Shown: positions 19,301-28,076, counted from the stretch's first letter. The stretch is DNA of 64,000 nucleotides from Micromussa lordhowensis (GCA_964020085.1 OZ026596.1:41326043-41390042); one strand, 5' to 3'. The notes: generated from the letters alone by a model not told the origin. Numbers and translations: made by a program.

Positions 19301-19936
19301 CTATATATTTTCATTGAAATTTTTTCTGATTGTCTTTTTTGTCTTATCAATGTACGCAAAACTATAAGGCTCACTAGTCGCACTCTCGAATCGCTTCTTA
19401 GGTACATTGACTTCTTTACACATTCTTGCTGTCTCTGCATTACTTGGAGAGTCAAAAATACAAAAATGAGAGCAATTCAACCTGATGTCTTTGGGAGTGA
19501 GATAATAAGATTGACTTAAATAGATTACACTACAATTTTTATGACGACCACCAACAAAATATTCAATGAGTGGTTTTTGGTTTCTTTCACAAGCGTAGTC
19601 ATCAAAGATAACTATTTTTTGGTTATCATTATCTAGGCTTTCTAGAGGAATGACATCACTATTGCTCTCTTCTATAACATCATAACCAGCCTCTTCTGAA
19701 ATGGGTCGAAATGTTTCTAATAGTTGTCTGTACTTCGGTTGCTCGAGATTTTTAGAAAACAAGTAAATCTTATCATAGTAGAGTAGATTATAAAGCATAT
19801 GCATAAGAACGTTAGTTTTACCACAACCGCTTGGTCCACAAATTAACATTCGAAAAGTGTCTGAAGGCATATAAGGTAGCAGTCGTTTGAAATTGCGGTC
19901 ATTATTAGAAGCTGAATCATAATTAGGAATTTTCAT
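19301..19936 (-). CDS. Genome-packaging ATPase (FtsK/HerA type)
   Basis: 211 residues. Walker A is ICGPSGCGKTNVL (about residue 33). Walker B is KIVIFDDYAC (about 112). SVIYLSQSYY follows as the sensor/arginine-type region. Size and motifs match Polinton packaging ATPases and the element A copy (6367-7020), although the two are only distantly alike. The start abuts ATTATATAG-ATG. It heads the leftward gene block and diverges from 20007 across 70 bp of AT-rich DNA. Confidence 0.9.
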   Translation of the reverse strand: MKIPNYDSASNNDRNFKRLLPYMPSDTFRMLICGPSGCGKTNVLMHMLYNLLYYDKIYLFSKNLEQPKYRQLLETFRPISEEAGYDVIEESNSDVIPLESLDNDNQKIVIFDDYACERNQKPLIEYFVGGRHKNCSVIYLSQSYYLTPKDIRLNCSHFCIFDSPSNAETARMCKEVNVPKKRFESATSEPYSFAYIDKTKKTIRKNFNENI

Positions 19937-20006
19937 CTATATAATTAATATTTTTTTAATAAATGTTGCATATTATTTCACATAATATAAAAAATATAAA
20001 TATTAT
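19937..20006. promoter_or_regulatory. AT-rich divergent promoter in C
   Basis: Seventy bases separate the leftward ATPase from the rightward 341-residue gene. Both edges carry the ATTATAT-type motif directly at the ATG (AATATTATATGAG on the right). This spacer must hold the signals for both blocks. Confidence 0.5.
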
Positions 20007-21032
20007 ATGAGTCTCTCAAATTGGAAACGATTAGCTCAGAAGCGGACAGAGACTGGAAAGATGAAGAATCAGCTATATGATGAGATCACTGAAGAGAAGA
20101 TAAAGAGTAAGACCTCTGACGCAAGGATAACAAAATCTTTTAGACTTGATGAAATCATAGAGGGTTTAAGGGCACAAAAGCCTAAGAATAGACCGCAAAT
20201 GAGAATACGTCCTGCCCCCGCAGGTAAACCAGATGAAATTGATTATGCACCTGAAGTAGATCCATATGAAGATATGGATGTGGAAGGATTATTAGATCTC
20301 CAAGATTACGTAGCGCCCCAGGCAGAAAAACAAATAATACCTAAAGGCGCGCCACCAAAATATGAAATGGATCCTAGTTTTTGGAGAGGAGATGAATCTT
20401 TACCACCAGAATATTCTTTTGTGGAAGAAGGACCTTTAGCAATTGAATCACCACCTGATGATGATGAAGATTTAGATAGAGGAGATATTAATAGAATTTT
20501 AGATAGTGCAAATCTTCCTAACTATGATGATGTTGAAATGAGATTATCCCAACCAGAAATGACACCAGTTAAACGTAGTAAATATCTCGAGAGTAACATA
20601 AAAAGAGCAAATTCTGAAATAAGCAGTATTACAAGTAAATTTAAGACAAATACAACTAATAGACTAAAACAAGCCATAAAAAAAGGATTGCCAAAAGATG
20701 TAATAGAAAAGCTAGAGCGAGAAAAGGATATGGCTCATAAATTTGCTGATAGTAGACTAAAACCTATTCAAGAATATAGAGACTATCTAAAAGTACAGAA
20801 AAAGAAAAGTACAAAGGGAAGTGGCGTCAAGAGGGGAAGTGGTGTCTATTTCTATAATGATGCTCAAGAATTACTAAAGAAATTAACACTAATTATTGGC
20901 GAAATGGAAGCAGGCAATACAAGTGTCAAGATGAGAAATATGGGTCAAACTATCTTAGACGCTCTATTAAGAACAAAATCAATAAATAAGTCGCAATATC
21001 AAAAGTTAGTGAAAAAATATTTCGGGGTTTAG
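20007..21032 (+). CDS. Polinton conserved protein, possible scaffold/cement
   Basis: 341 residues. An N-terminal basic helix and a long acidic, Pro-rich linker (about 70-165) precede a coiled-coil-like stretch (about 190-260). A basic Gly-Ser site follows (KGSGVKRGSGVYFYNDA). The C-terminal 70 residues (AQELLKKLTLIIGEMEAGN and a final helix) are of a type seen in many cnidarian Polintons. The GSG motifs may be protease sites. Function unknown; its place before the capsid genes suggests a virion-assembly role. Confidence 0.6.
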   Translation: MSLSNWKRLAQKRTETGKMKNQLYDEITEEKIKSKTSDARITKSFRLDEIIEGLRAQKPKNRPQMRIRPAPAGKPDEIDYAPEVDPYEDMDVEGLLDLQDYVAPQAEKQIIPKGAPPKYEMDPSFWRGDESLPPEYSFVEEGPLAIESPPDDDEDLDRGDINRILDSANLPNYDDVEMRLSQPEMTPVKRSKYLESNIKRANSEISSITSKFKTNTTNRLKQAIKKGLPKDVIEKLEREKDMAHKFADSRLKPIQEYRDYLKVQKKKSTKGSGVKRGSGVYFYNDAQELLKKLTLIIGEMEAGNTSVKMRNMGQTILDALLRTKSINKSQYQKLVKKYFGV

Positions 21033-21054
21033 TAAATATTATTTACATTAGTAT

Positions 21055-21822
21055 ATGGAGAGAGAAATCTCATTAAGCAGTTTTGCAGTTAAAGATGAAC
21101 CTGGTAATCGACCTGGTGATTTTACTACAAGGTTTTCTAGAACGCTGGACTATGAACACAGTGATGGGATTTGGTATATTGGTTTTAATAAAATTATTTC
21201 AATGGCTTTTACATGGACAAATATAAATTCTGGTTATAGCAATCAAAAGATAGCTTACAGTAAAGACGGTGGGAAAACATTTACAGATATTGATTTTCCA
21301 AAAGGAGTTTGGGATTACACTGATATTGATAATTACATTAAGGAAAAGACTAAAACAGTCCGCGGTGATGGTGATGAAGAATTTCCAATTACGGTGACTT
21401 TTGATGAACCAACTTTTAGAGTCTTAGTGACTTTAGACGCTAACTATCAGCTTGACCTGCGTAAATCTAATTTTGGTAAACTAATAGGATTCGATAAGGT
21501 GATCTTAAGAGATGAGAGAAACGTTAGTACTAAGATACCTAACCTATCAGAAGATACAGATGTCTTAAATATTCATTGTGATTTAGTCTCTGATTCATTA
21601 GTAGATGGGAGAGAATCAGATATTGTTTTTAGTTTTGGTACAGGAACGCTGAGACCTTCTTACAATTTTACACTTGAACCGCGTCGTGTTATATTTAATC
21701 CTATCAATAAAACAAGAGTTTCAAGCGTTCGAATCTATGTAACTGATGGTTTAAGAAGACCAGTCTATTTAAATCATGCTGACACAGCATTTTCATTAAT
21801 CTTAAAAAAAGTTCCATTCTAA
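21055..21822 (+). CDS. Minor capsid (penton-like) protein
   Basis: 255 residues, strand-rich throughout, with the family marks LRKSNFGKLIGFD, HCDLVSDSLVDGRESD and a C-terminal VRIYVTDGLRRPVYLN. Proteins of this type stand just upstream of the major capsid gene in cnidarian Polintons and correspond in length to single jelly-roll vertex proteins. Same relative position as the A copies (1740-3923), but too divergent to align by eye beyond the C-terminus. The fold is inferred. Confidence 0.7.
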   Translation: MEREISLSSFAVKDEPGNRPGDFTTRFSRTLDYEHSDGIWYIGFNKIISMAFTWTNINSGYSNQKIAYSKDGGKTFTDIDFPKGVWDYTDIDNYIKEKTKTVRGDGDEEFPITVTFDEPTFRVLVTLDANYQLDLRKSNFGKLIGFDKVILRDERNVSTKIPNLSEDTDVLNIHCDLVSDSLVDGRESDIVFSFGTGTLRPSYNFTLEPRRVIFNPINKTRVSSVRIYVTDGLRRPVYLNHADTAFSLILKKVPF

Positions 21823-21847
21823 TTAATTTTATTAATACTAATATATA

Positions 21848-22255
21848 ATGAAGTCAAGAGAGTTCAAAAAGATTTATCACCCAAGAACGGGACGATATGT
21901 CTACAAACACCGCGGCAATGGAATTATAGTAGACAATCTTATGAAACCACTAAAAAAGGTAGCTAGTGCTTTAACTGGACAGGTTTTAAAACCATTTGCT
22001 AAAAAAGCAATACAAGCTGGTGTCGCTCATGCGGGAGAACGAGTTGGTAAAAAGGCAGCTGATAAAGTTATAGAGCGATCAGGTGAGCTTATCCGAAAAA
22101 GGCTATCCTCAGGATCTAAAAAAGCAACAAAGTCAACAAAGTCAACAAAGTCAACAAAGTCAACAAAGTCAACAAAGTCAAAGCCAGGTAGAGCAAAGCC
22201 AAAAACGCAGGAGGAAGTTTATACACTGATTAATAATCTTATAGCGCGATCTTAA
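21848..22255 (+). CDS. Basic core-like protein with STK repeats
   Basis: 135 residues. The basic N-terminus contains RGNGIIVDNL, a probable processing site, then an amphipathic helix (PFAKKAIQAGVAHAG) and a run of five or more Ser-Thr-Lys units from a tandem 9-bp repeat at about 22134-22180. Net charge is strongly positive. It resembles DNA-binding core or pVI-like proteins by composition. The start motif TAATATATAATG is present. Confidence 0.55.
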   Translation: MKSREFKKIYHPRTGRYVYKHRGNGIIVDNLMKPLKKVASALTGQVLKPFAKKAIQAGVAHAGERVGKKAADKVIERSGELIRKRLSSGSKKATKSTKSTKSTKSTKSTKSKPGRAKPKTQEEVYTLINNLIARS

Positions 22256-22284
22256 AGAAAAAAAAATCTGATAAAAAATATATA

Positions 22285-23529
22285 ATGGCATTTAGATCAC
22301 CAGAGAATGTTCAGAGAAACGAACTAGTTCAATTTCGTCTTCAAGACGCTATAAGAGCTCCTGCCAATACTCAAGAGCAAAATAAGAAAGGATACAAATT
22401 TCATGTTACTGATCGTGGTATTATGCTTGATTGGTTTAACGCCTTTTTTGAAGTGCGATTCAAATTAGACCTTCGAGCAAATGGTGGAGACAATGCAGAC
22501 GCCAGAACAACAATTATTAATGGATCGCATTCATTAATTAAGCATATGGTAATAAAGAGTGCAGGAAAAATCGTCTATGACACTGATAATCTTCATCTTG
22601 TAACTTTTGCAAAAAATCTTTTAGAATATTCAGATGATTTTGGGCGTAGTACAGCCAAAAATAGCTTATGGTATTTAGATACAGATGCCACTTCAGATGA
22701 TACAAACACTGGTTTGGAAAGTAGGCGTTTATTAACAGCTAACAGAGCTCATGTTAATACAAGTATACCATTAAATAGGTATTCTTTTTTCGAAGAATTA
22801 GAAGGACGATTGTTACCTCCAATGGATCTCCAATTTGAAATAGAACTGACACCAGACGCTGAAGTCTTATATGGGGCAGTTGATACATTGAGATTAGTAA
22901 TTGATCGTTTTTATCTATGGGTACCACGACTAGAACCAAAAGATGCTCTTATGACTAAATTCATCAGTGAATACCAAAAACCCAGTAAATGGAAATACCT
23001 CAAAGAAATGTACCAAACTTCAGATACTACCAGAAACAGTGGTGATTTCAGAATCTCAGCTAGTATTGATAAAGTACAACATGTTTTCCTCTACTTCCAG
23101 AGACTTAAGACAAATGATATGTCAGCAAATCCTTATATTTTTGATACTTTTAAACTTAATGCTGCTAACAATAATAGTCATCTTAGCACATGTCGTCTTG
23201 AATATGGTAATGGTGTCTTCTATCCAGAACTTGAATATGATACAGAAAGTAAAACAAGAATCTATTATGATTTAATGAATTATTCATGGAAAAAGAATGA
23301 TTATAATACAGGTACTCAGCTCAATATCAGTAATTTTTCGAGTCTTTACCCAATGTTATATTTTGATTTAACTTATCAAACAGAACAGGTAAGCAGAGAT
23401 CCAAAGCAACTTAACATAAGATTTCGCCTCTCACAAGCCGCAGCTGCTGATTTCCGAGTGCATGCAATTGTTCTCTATGAAGAAGATGTTGTTGTTGATA
23501 AGGTGGGAGATCAATTAGTTATTGTATAG
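22285..23529 (+). CDS. Major capsid protein (double jelly-roll type)
   Basis: 414 residues. Conserved features of Polinton capsid proteins include an early DWFNAFFEVRFKLD segment, NGSHSLIKHMVIKSAGK, a Pro/Met-rich PPMDLQFEIEL strand and a C-terminal strand pair near VHAIVLYEEDVVVD. The frame is intact, with start motif AAAATATATAATG. It is the main shell protein of the putative Polinton virion. The equivalent gene in A is at 4383-5759. Confidence 0.82.
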   Translation: MAFRSPENVQRNELVQFRLQDAIRAPANTQEQNKKGYKFHVTDRGIMLDWFNAFFEVRFKLDLRANGGDNADARTTIINGSHSLIKHMVIKSAGKIVYDTDNLHLVTFAKNLLEYSDDFGRSTAKNSLWYLDTDATSDDTNTGLESRRLLTANRAHVNTSIPLNRYSFFEELEGRLLPPMDLQFEIELTPDAEVLYGAVDTLRLVIDRFYLWVPRLEPKDALMTKFISEYQKPSKWKYLKEMYQTSDTTRNSGDFRISASIDKVQHVFLYFQRLKTNDMSANPYIFDTFKLNAANNNSHLSTCRLEYGNGVFYPELEYDTESKTRIYYDLMNYSWKKNDYNTGTQLNISNFSSLYPMLYFDLTYQTEQVSRDPKQLNIRFRLSQAAAADFRVHAIVLYEEDVVVDKVGDQLVIV

Positions 23530-23589
23530 TCTAAAAAAAAATAAAAAAAAAAATATATTTAGAAAAAAAAATATTTTAATATAATATAT

Positions 23590-24300
23590 ATGAGAGTTAA
23601 AGAGAGTCAGAATGAAAGAGCAGAAAAAGAACAAATAGTCGATTTTCTTCATATTGACCCTTCAAAGATAACTTTTACAAAACCAAAACCAAATAAGCAT
23701 AATGGAGCACAGATAGGAATATTATACAATCGAAAGCCATTGTTTGTTAAATATGAAGGATTTACACAATTCGGTTCAAGAGAAAAATATGATGAAGATG
23801 GTAAGTACCAAGGTACTAGTATGCAAATTAATTGTGAGGGTGAATATCTAAAAAAAGCTAAAGAATTAGACCAATTCTTCATTGATTATATTCATTCTTT
23901 TAATGATGAAGAAATACCAAGAGAGGTTGTAGAGGGATATGATGAATATGGACAAGGAGGTTCTTGGAAAAGAATTTGTAGAAAACCATATATAATTGTT
24001 AATGAAAAAAGAATGTATACAGATTACCCATCAAAGATGGAGTTTAATTTTTTTTATCGCAATGACAAACTATTTACAACATTTTTTACATGGGATAAAG
24101 AAAAGATTGAAACAGAAGAAATAGGTCCGCGAAATACAGTTAAATTTATTGCTGCCTGGTTTTCTATAACAACTGGAAATTTGGGAGCTACTTTAAAACC
24201 AAAAATAATGCAAGTAACATTTCTAGAGGAAGAAAATATTTTCGATAAGTTTCTCTTAGATGATGATGAAGAAGATGAAGAAGTTGACTATTGGATCTGA
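23590..24300 (+). CDS. Unknown; resembles large-DNA-virus DUF/ssDNA-binding proteins
   Basis: 236 residues with an acidic C-terminal tail (LLDDDEEDEEVD). The central part, with ILYNRKPLFVKYEGFTQFG, SREKYDEDGKYQGTSMQIN and a following helix (KAKELDQFFIDYIHSF), resembles a family found in phycodna- and mimiviruses (DUF5871-like, suggested ssDNA-binding). An acidic C-terminal tail is also common in ssDNA-binding proteins. The match is a pattern memory without alignment. It sits between capsid genes and a pVI-like gene. Confidence 0.35.
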   Translation: MRVKESQNERAEKEQIVDFLHIDPSKITFTKPKPNKHNGAQIGILYNRKPLFVKYEGFTQFGSREKYDEDGKYQGTSMQINCEGEYLKKAKELDQFFIDYIHSFNDEEIPREVVEGYDEYGQGGSWKRICRKPYIIVNEKRMYTDYPSKMEFNFFYRNDKLFTTFFTWDKEKIETEEIGPRNTVKFIAAWFSITTGNLGATLKPKIMQVTFLEEENIFDKFLLDDDEEDEEVDYWI

Positions 24301-24393
24301 TTAATAACAACTATTCCAAAGTCATAGACTATTCCAAAGTCATAGAATAAATATTATTTATGAATTTTAAAAAAAGTCCATAAATAATATATA
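24301..24393. promoter_or_regulatory. Intergenic with 18-bp direct repeat
   Basis: ACTATTCCAAAGTCATAG is present twice in tandem (24310-24327, 24328-24345), followed by an AT-rich inverted element (ATAAATATTATTTAT) and TAATATATAATG at the next start. Confidence 0.55.
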
Positions 24394-25107
24394 ATGACTG
24401 AACTACATCAAATTTCTATAAAACTTTCTGAAGGCCAAAAACGAAAACTATCTAAGGCTTACAGAAACAGAGAAGAAATAAGTTTACGCTTAAGTAAAAA
24501 TGCGTTAAGTGGTTCCGATGTTCTTATGGTACCAATGAATACTGTTAAGAGACTCGCTAAGGCCAAAACAGCTAATCGAGGAATGGTAATTACTATATCA
24601 AAGTATAATATCAGGCGACAAACTGGGTCTGGTATCTTTAGCTCAATATTGCCAGTATTAAAGAATGTAGCACCAACTATCGGTAAAACACTAGGATTGT
24701 CTGCTCTAGCAGGGTTAGCTTCTGAAGGTGCTAGTCAAATAGTTAAGAAAATTAGTGGCGGACAAATGTATCAAGTACCAAATAATAAACTATTTATGTT
24801 AGCTCAATTAGGCGATCTACTGACTAAAGGACAAATAGGAGATTTAGCACGAGCTCATAAAGGTGGAGAAGACTTACTTTTCCGACTGACACAACGACAA
24901 GTAGGTAATGGAATTGGAACGTTAATAGCTAGTATTGGTATTCCAATGCTTATTGATGCATTAAAAGGAGGAAGTATAAAAGGTGGAGCTCCTAGAATGG
25001 GCAGTCCAAGATCAAATGGAGGAGGAGGTCCTCGTATGGGAATGCCTATGGCTCCACCACCTTTTATTGGTACTTGGGGCAGGGGAAAAAAAAAAAAAAA
25101 AAGGTAA
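24394..25107 (+). CDS. pVI/pX-like hydrophobic-basic protein
   Basis: 237 residues. The N-terminal part (ISIKLSEGQKRKLSKA, and LSKNALSGSDVLM) matches a repeat type common in cnidarian Polintons. A hydrophobic Gly/Ala helix region follows (about 95-125). KISGGQM, LKGGS and IKGGA fit adenain-type processing sites. The tail is Pro/Gly/Met-rich and ends in a Lys run encoded by a 17-A tract (25086-25102). A membrane-active cement role as for adenovirus pVI is a reasonable inference. In the -1 frame the A tract leads straight into the protease ORF. Confidence 0.6.
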   Translation: MTELHQISIKLSEGQKRKLSKAYRNREEISLRLSKNALSGSDVLMVPMNTVKRLAKAKTANRGMVITISKYNIRRQTGSGIFSSILPVLKNVAPTIGKTLGLSALAGLASEGASQIVKKISGGQMYQVPNNKLFMLAQLGDLLTKGQIGDLARAHKGGEDLLFRLTQRQVGNGIGTLIASIGIPMLIDALKGGSIKGGAPRMGSPRSNGGGGPRMGMPMAPPPFIGTWGRGKKKKKR

Positions 25108-25136
25108 AAAAGCCTAAATTCCATAAAGATATCCCA

Positions 25137-25568
25137 ATGAGTAATTTTGATCTTTTAGATTGGTGTAAATACTTAGAGATACCTATCAAGAATGTTTTAA
25201 GTAGAGATCAGACTGTACCACATCAGCATAAGTTAGCGCTTTTTATCTATAATTTAGAACCTCATTATATGAGTGGTAGTCATTGGGTTACAACCTATGT
25301 TCGTGATGGAACAATAAATTACTTTGACTCTTTTGGTATGCCACCTTTTCAAGAGTTGGTAAACCATGCAAAAGAGAAAAACTTAAATTTATTACACCAA
25401 AACCATCAAATACAGAATCTCTATACTACAACCTGTGGCTATTTTTGCTTGTATTTCTTGAATGAAATGCATAAAGGAGTAGATTATTTCGATTTATTGC
25501 AAGTTTTTAGCTTTGACACCAAAGAGAATGAAAAATTCATAGAAAACTATTTTGCTAAATTACTTTGA
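25137..25568 (+). CDS. Adenain-type cysteine protease
   Basis: 143 residues from ATG 25137; the frame is open upstream into the 17-A tract. The start MSNFDLLDWC is usual for this family. Catalytic residues visible: His in GSHWVTTY, Asp in NYFDSFGMPP, Gln in HQIQNLY and Cys in TTTCGYFCLYFL. Spacing is compact, as in Polinton proteases. Its ATG lacks the AT-rich start motif, so it may be translated together with the upstream gene. Likely substrates are the GG-containing core proteins. Confidence 0.88.
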   Translation: MSNFDLLDWCKYLEIPIKNVLSRDQTVPHQHKLALFIYNLEPHYMSGSHWVTTYVRDGTINYFDSFGMPPFQELVNHAKEKNLNLLHQNHQIQNLYTTTCGYFCLYFLNEMHKGVDYFDLLQVFSFDTKENEKFIENYFAKLL

Positions 25569-25735
25569 AGACTTCTCATGTTTTTTAAATCTCGTTTCAA
25601 ACTATTTCTCATATTTCTCACTCTTTTAGCTTCTCCAGAACAACATAAAAAGGCAAGTTTTCTATAAAGAAGTTTGTAATGTTTATACATCGCTTCTATT
25701 CTACGTATTTCTTTTTCAATGACAATTTGTTCCAT
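25547..25735 (-). CDS. Small basic helical protein, minus strand
   Basis: 62 residues, helical and basic with two Cys (LCCSG). The ATG is preceded by AATATATTATATA, the start motif used by other C genes, which supports it as real although it is the only leftward gene on the right side of C. Its 3' end overlaps the protease by 22 bp. Function unknown. Confidence 0.5.
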   Translation of the reverse strand: MEQIVIEKEIRRIEAMYKHYKLLYRKLAFLCCSGEAKRVRNMRNSLKRDLKNMRSLQSNLAK

Positions 25736-25785
25736 TATATAATATATTAAAATAAATAAAAAAAATAATAAAAATTATTATATAG

Positions 25786-26022
25786 ATGAAAAGCTATTGT
25801 GTAAAACAACGAAAACAGACAGAGTGCGTTCCTGGTTCAGAAAGGGTTGTACAGGCAAGAAATGGTCGTGCCATGATGAAATGTAAATGCGCAGAATGTG
25901 GGATAACAAAAACTAAATTTGTCCCTTCAGGTACGGTAGGAAGAGGTAGAAAAGGAAAAGGGCTATTACTGGGTAAAAACAGTCCATTTAAGGGAATTCC
26001 CCTCATAGGAGCTATATTATAG
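25786..26022 (+). CDS. Small zinc-ribbon protein with basic linker
   Basis: 78 residues. The module YCVKQRKQTECV...KNGRAMMKCKCAECGITKTKF carries two CxxC-like pairs in a form very common in Polintons. It is followed by GRGRKGKG and a short hydrophobic tail. The same module begins the next gene (26080), without its PLA2 domain, so the two are duplicates. Role unknown; nucleic-acid or metal binding is likely. Start motif ATTATATAGATG. Confidence 0.65.
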   Translation: MKSYCVKQRKQTECVPGSERVVQARNGRAMMKCKCAECGITKTKFVPSGTVGRGRKGKGLLLGKNSPFKGIPLIGAIL

Positions 26023-26079
26023 TAAAGTAACTTTGTTAACAATAGATTAACATATATTTATTATAATATTAATTAATAT

Positions 26080-26832
26080 ATGTTATCTTATTGCGTTCGA
26101 CAAAGAAAAAGGACAGAATGTATACCTAATTCTGAAACTTTTGTAATTACAAAAAATGGTAGAAATGCAATGCGATGTATTTGTGCTGAATGTGGAATTA
26201 CAAAATTTCGTTTTATATCTAAAGCGGAAATGCAAGGAAGCGGTTTTGATGAACTAATTGTCAAAGGGTTGGCTGCTGGTGCAAAAGGATTGTACAACCT
26301 AGGTAAAAGGGGAGCTAGTAGAGCAATAAAATCTGACTATGTAAAAGACAAAGTTAAAGGCATTGGTAAAAGGTATTTGAATAGAGCAATTGACTCACTG
26401 GCAGATGATCTTTCTAAAAAAATCAGTGGAAGGGGAAGGGGAAGGGGTCTTGATATTCATAAAGCAATAGGTAAGTTACCTAAACCGAAAGCTGGTTGGA
26501 CTCTTCCAGGTCACAAATATACTGGTCCTTACAATGATTTAGAACGACAAGTAAAATGGGATCGTGATACTGGGCAAATCTATGAAATCTATGATCAGCC
26601 AACAGGTAAGACAGATGCTATAGCCATGCAACACGATGTTGATTACTCAGTATGTGCTGATAAGGGAGGTAATGTAAAATCATGTAAAAATGTTGCTGAC
26701 AAGAAAATGGTCCGAGCTTTAGATGCAATTCCCTGGAATGAGAGACAGTGGGGCCATTGGTTAGCTAGAAACACTATTAATACAAAGCAAAAACTTGGTT
26801 TAGGAGTAAAAAAAAAAACGCTAAAAATTTAG
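26080..26832 (+). CDS. Zinc-ribbon + phospholipase A2-like protein
   Basis: 250 residues. An N-terminal zinc-ribbon module (to about 45) and a basic helical linker precede a PLA2-like domain. The calcium-loop-like HKYTGPYNDL is at about residue 146 and the catalytic pair is in MQHDVDYSVC at about 186. This is the arrangement of parvovirus VP1u-type PLA2, which helps virions leave endosomes. Element A carries a similar domain (38976-39323). The gene ends at an A11 run (26808-26818) where the -1 frame continues into the integrase. Confidence 0.75.
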   Translation: MLSYCVRQRKRTECIPNSETFVITKNGRNAMRCICAECGITKFRFISKAEMQGSGFDELIVKGLAAGAKGLYNLGKRGASRAIKSDYVKDKVKGIGKRYLNRAIDSLADDLSKKISGRGRGRGLDIHKAIGKLPKPKAGWTLPGHKYTGPYNDLERQVKWDRDTGQIYEIYDQPTGKTDAIAMQHDVDYSVCADKGGNVKSCKNVADKKMVRALDAIPWNERQWGHWLARNTINTKQKLGLGVKKKTLKI

Positions 26833-27779
26833 ACACATGGGAAGGTCTGGCTAATGAGTTACACAAACCTATAAAACGAAATTTTACCAAGCGAAGAGTC
26901 ATTTCACATAATGTAGATGATATCTGGTGTTCAGACTTAGTTGATATGCAAAAGCTTAGCAAATGGAACCGAGGTTATAAATATCTACTAATGGTCTTAG
27001 ACCTTTTCAGTAAATATGGTTGGATAGTACCTCTAAAGACAAAAACAGGTTTAGAAGTCTCTAAAGCGTTTGAAAGCTTATTTTTCTCTAATAAGCCTAA
27101 AATGTTATGGGTAGACAAAGGAAAAGAATATTATAACAAAAATGTGTTGGATCTCTTATCTAAGGATAAGATAAAGGTCTATTCCACTGAAAACGAAGAG
27201 AAATCAGCAGTTTGTGAGAGATGGAATAGAACTATCAAAGATAAAATGTATAAGAGATTCACTATGCAAAACAATACAGTCTACGTTGACATCCTTCCGA
27301 AAATACTCGCCTCTTACAACAACAGCCGACATAGATCAATAGGAATGACGCCTATCCAAGCTAGAAAACCTGAAAACTATGGAAAAGTTTATTTTAATTT
27401 ATATGGTGATTTAGCGAGAGAAATCAAAAAAACAAAAACAAATAGAAAACCCGAATTTAGAGTAGGTGATAGAGTCCGAATAAGCAAATACAAAAGGGTG
27501 ACCTTTGATAAAGGCTATACTCCTAATTGGACTGAAGAAGTTTTCATCATAGACGAAATTAGATTCACTAATCCTATTACTTATAAGATAAAAGACTTAA
27601 ATGGTGAAGTGATTAAGGGTACTTTCTACAGAGAAGAGTTACAAAAGACAGATCAAGAGGTCTATAGAATAGAGAAAATTATCAGAAAGTCAAAAGGAAA
27701 AGCATTAGTCAAATGGAAAGGTTACCCAGACGAATTTAACAGTTGGGTGCCAGCTGGAGATTTAAAAAAAATTATTTAA
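26808..27779 (+). CDS. Polinton integrase with chromodomain (no ATG before catalytic core)
   Basis: The frame is open from the A11 run. It encodes NAKNLDTWEGLANELHKP, a linker typical of Polinton integrase N-termini, and the DDE core: Asp in WCSDLVDM, Asp in LWVDKGKEYY and Glu in CERWNRTIK. A DNA-binding region (VGDRVRISK, WTEEVF) and a chromodomain (YRIEKII through FNSWVPAGD) follow. The first ATG (26946) lies after the first catalytic Asp, so an active enzyme needs an upstream start, splicing or a -1 shift from the PLA2 gene. This is the enzyme that inserts the element. Confidence 0.88.
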   Translation, partial: KKKNAKNLDTWEGLANELHKPIKRNFTKRRVISHNVDDIWCSDLVDMQKLSKWNRGYKYLLMVLDLFSKYGWIVPLKTKTGLEVSKAFESLFFSNKPKMLWVDKGKEYYNKNVLDLLSKDKIKVYSTENEEKSAVCERWNRTIKDKMYKRFTMQNNTVYVDILPKILASYNNSRHRSIGMTPIQARKPENYGKVYFNLYGDLAREIKKTKTNRKPEFRVGDRVRISKYKRVTFDKGYTPNWTEEVFIIDEIRFTNPITYKIKDLNGEVIKGTFYREELQKTDQEVYRIEKIIRKSKGKALVKWKGYPDEFNSWVPAGDLKKII

Positions 27780-27811
27780 AAAAAATTAGAATATTATAAA
27801 TAATTATATAA

Positions 27812-28021
27812 ATGGAAAAAACAGAAGAACAATTGAAACGAGAAAAATGGAACAAAATTACCAATGAAAGACTGAAAAATACTGAATGGTACTGTGATGT
27901 ATGTGGAAATGGAAAAAATTACACTTATAGAGGAAAATATATGCATCTAAAGACAAAGAAACATGAGCGTAACATTCTAAAATACACTAATCCAGTTACT
28001 GGTACACTAATTGATTTATAA
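27812..28021 (+). CDS. Single zinc-finger small protein
   Basis: 69 residues with one C2H2-type finger: WYCDVCGNGK, then KYMHLKTKKH. The same WYC-C-KY-HLKT-H layout is found near the N-terminus of the neighbouring polymerase (about residues 22-45), so one may derive from the other. Possibly nucleic-acid binding in replication or transcription. Start preceded by AATTATATAA-ATG. Confidence 0.65.
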   Translation: MEKTEEQLKREKWNKITNERLKNTEWYCDVCGNGKNYTYRGKYMHLKTKKHERNILKYTNPVTGTLIDL

Positions 28022-28076
28022 TAAATAAAAAATTAAGAATTTAAAAAAAAAATTAGACATATATTATTATATATAG

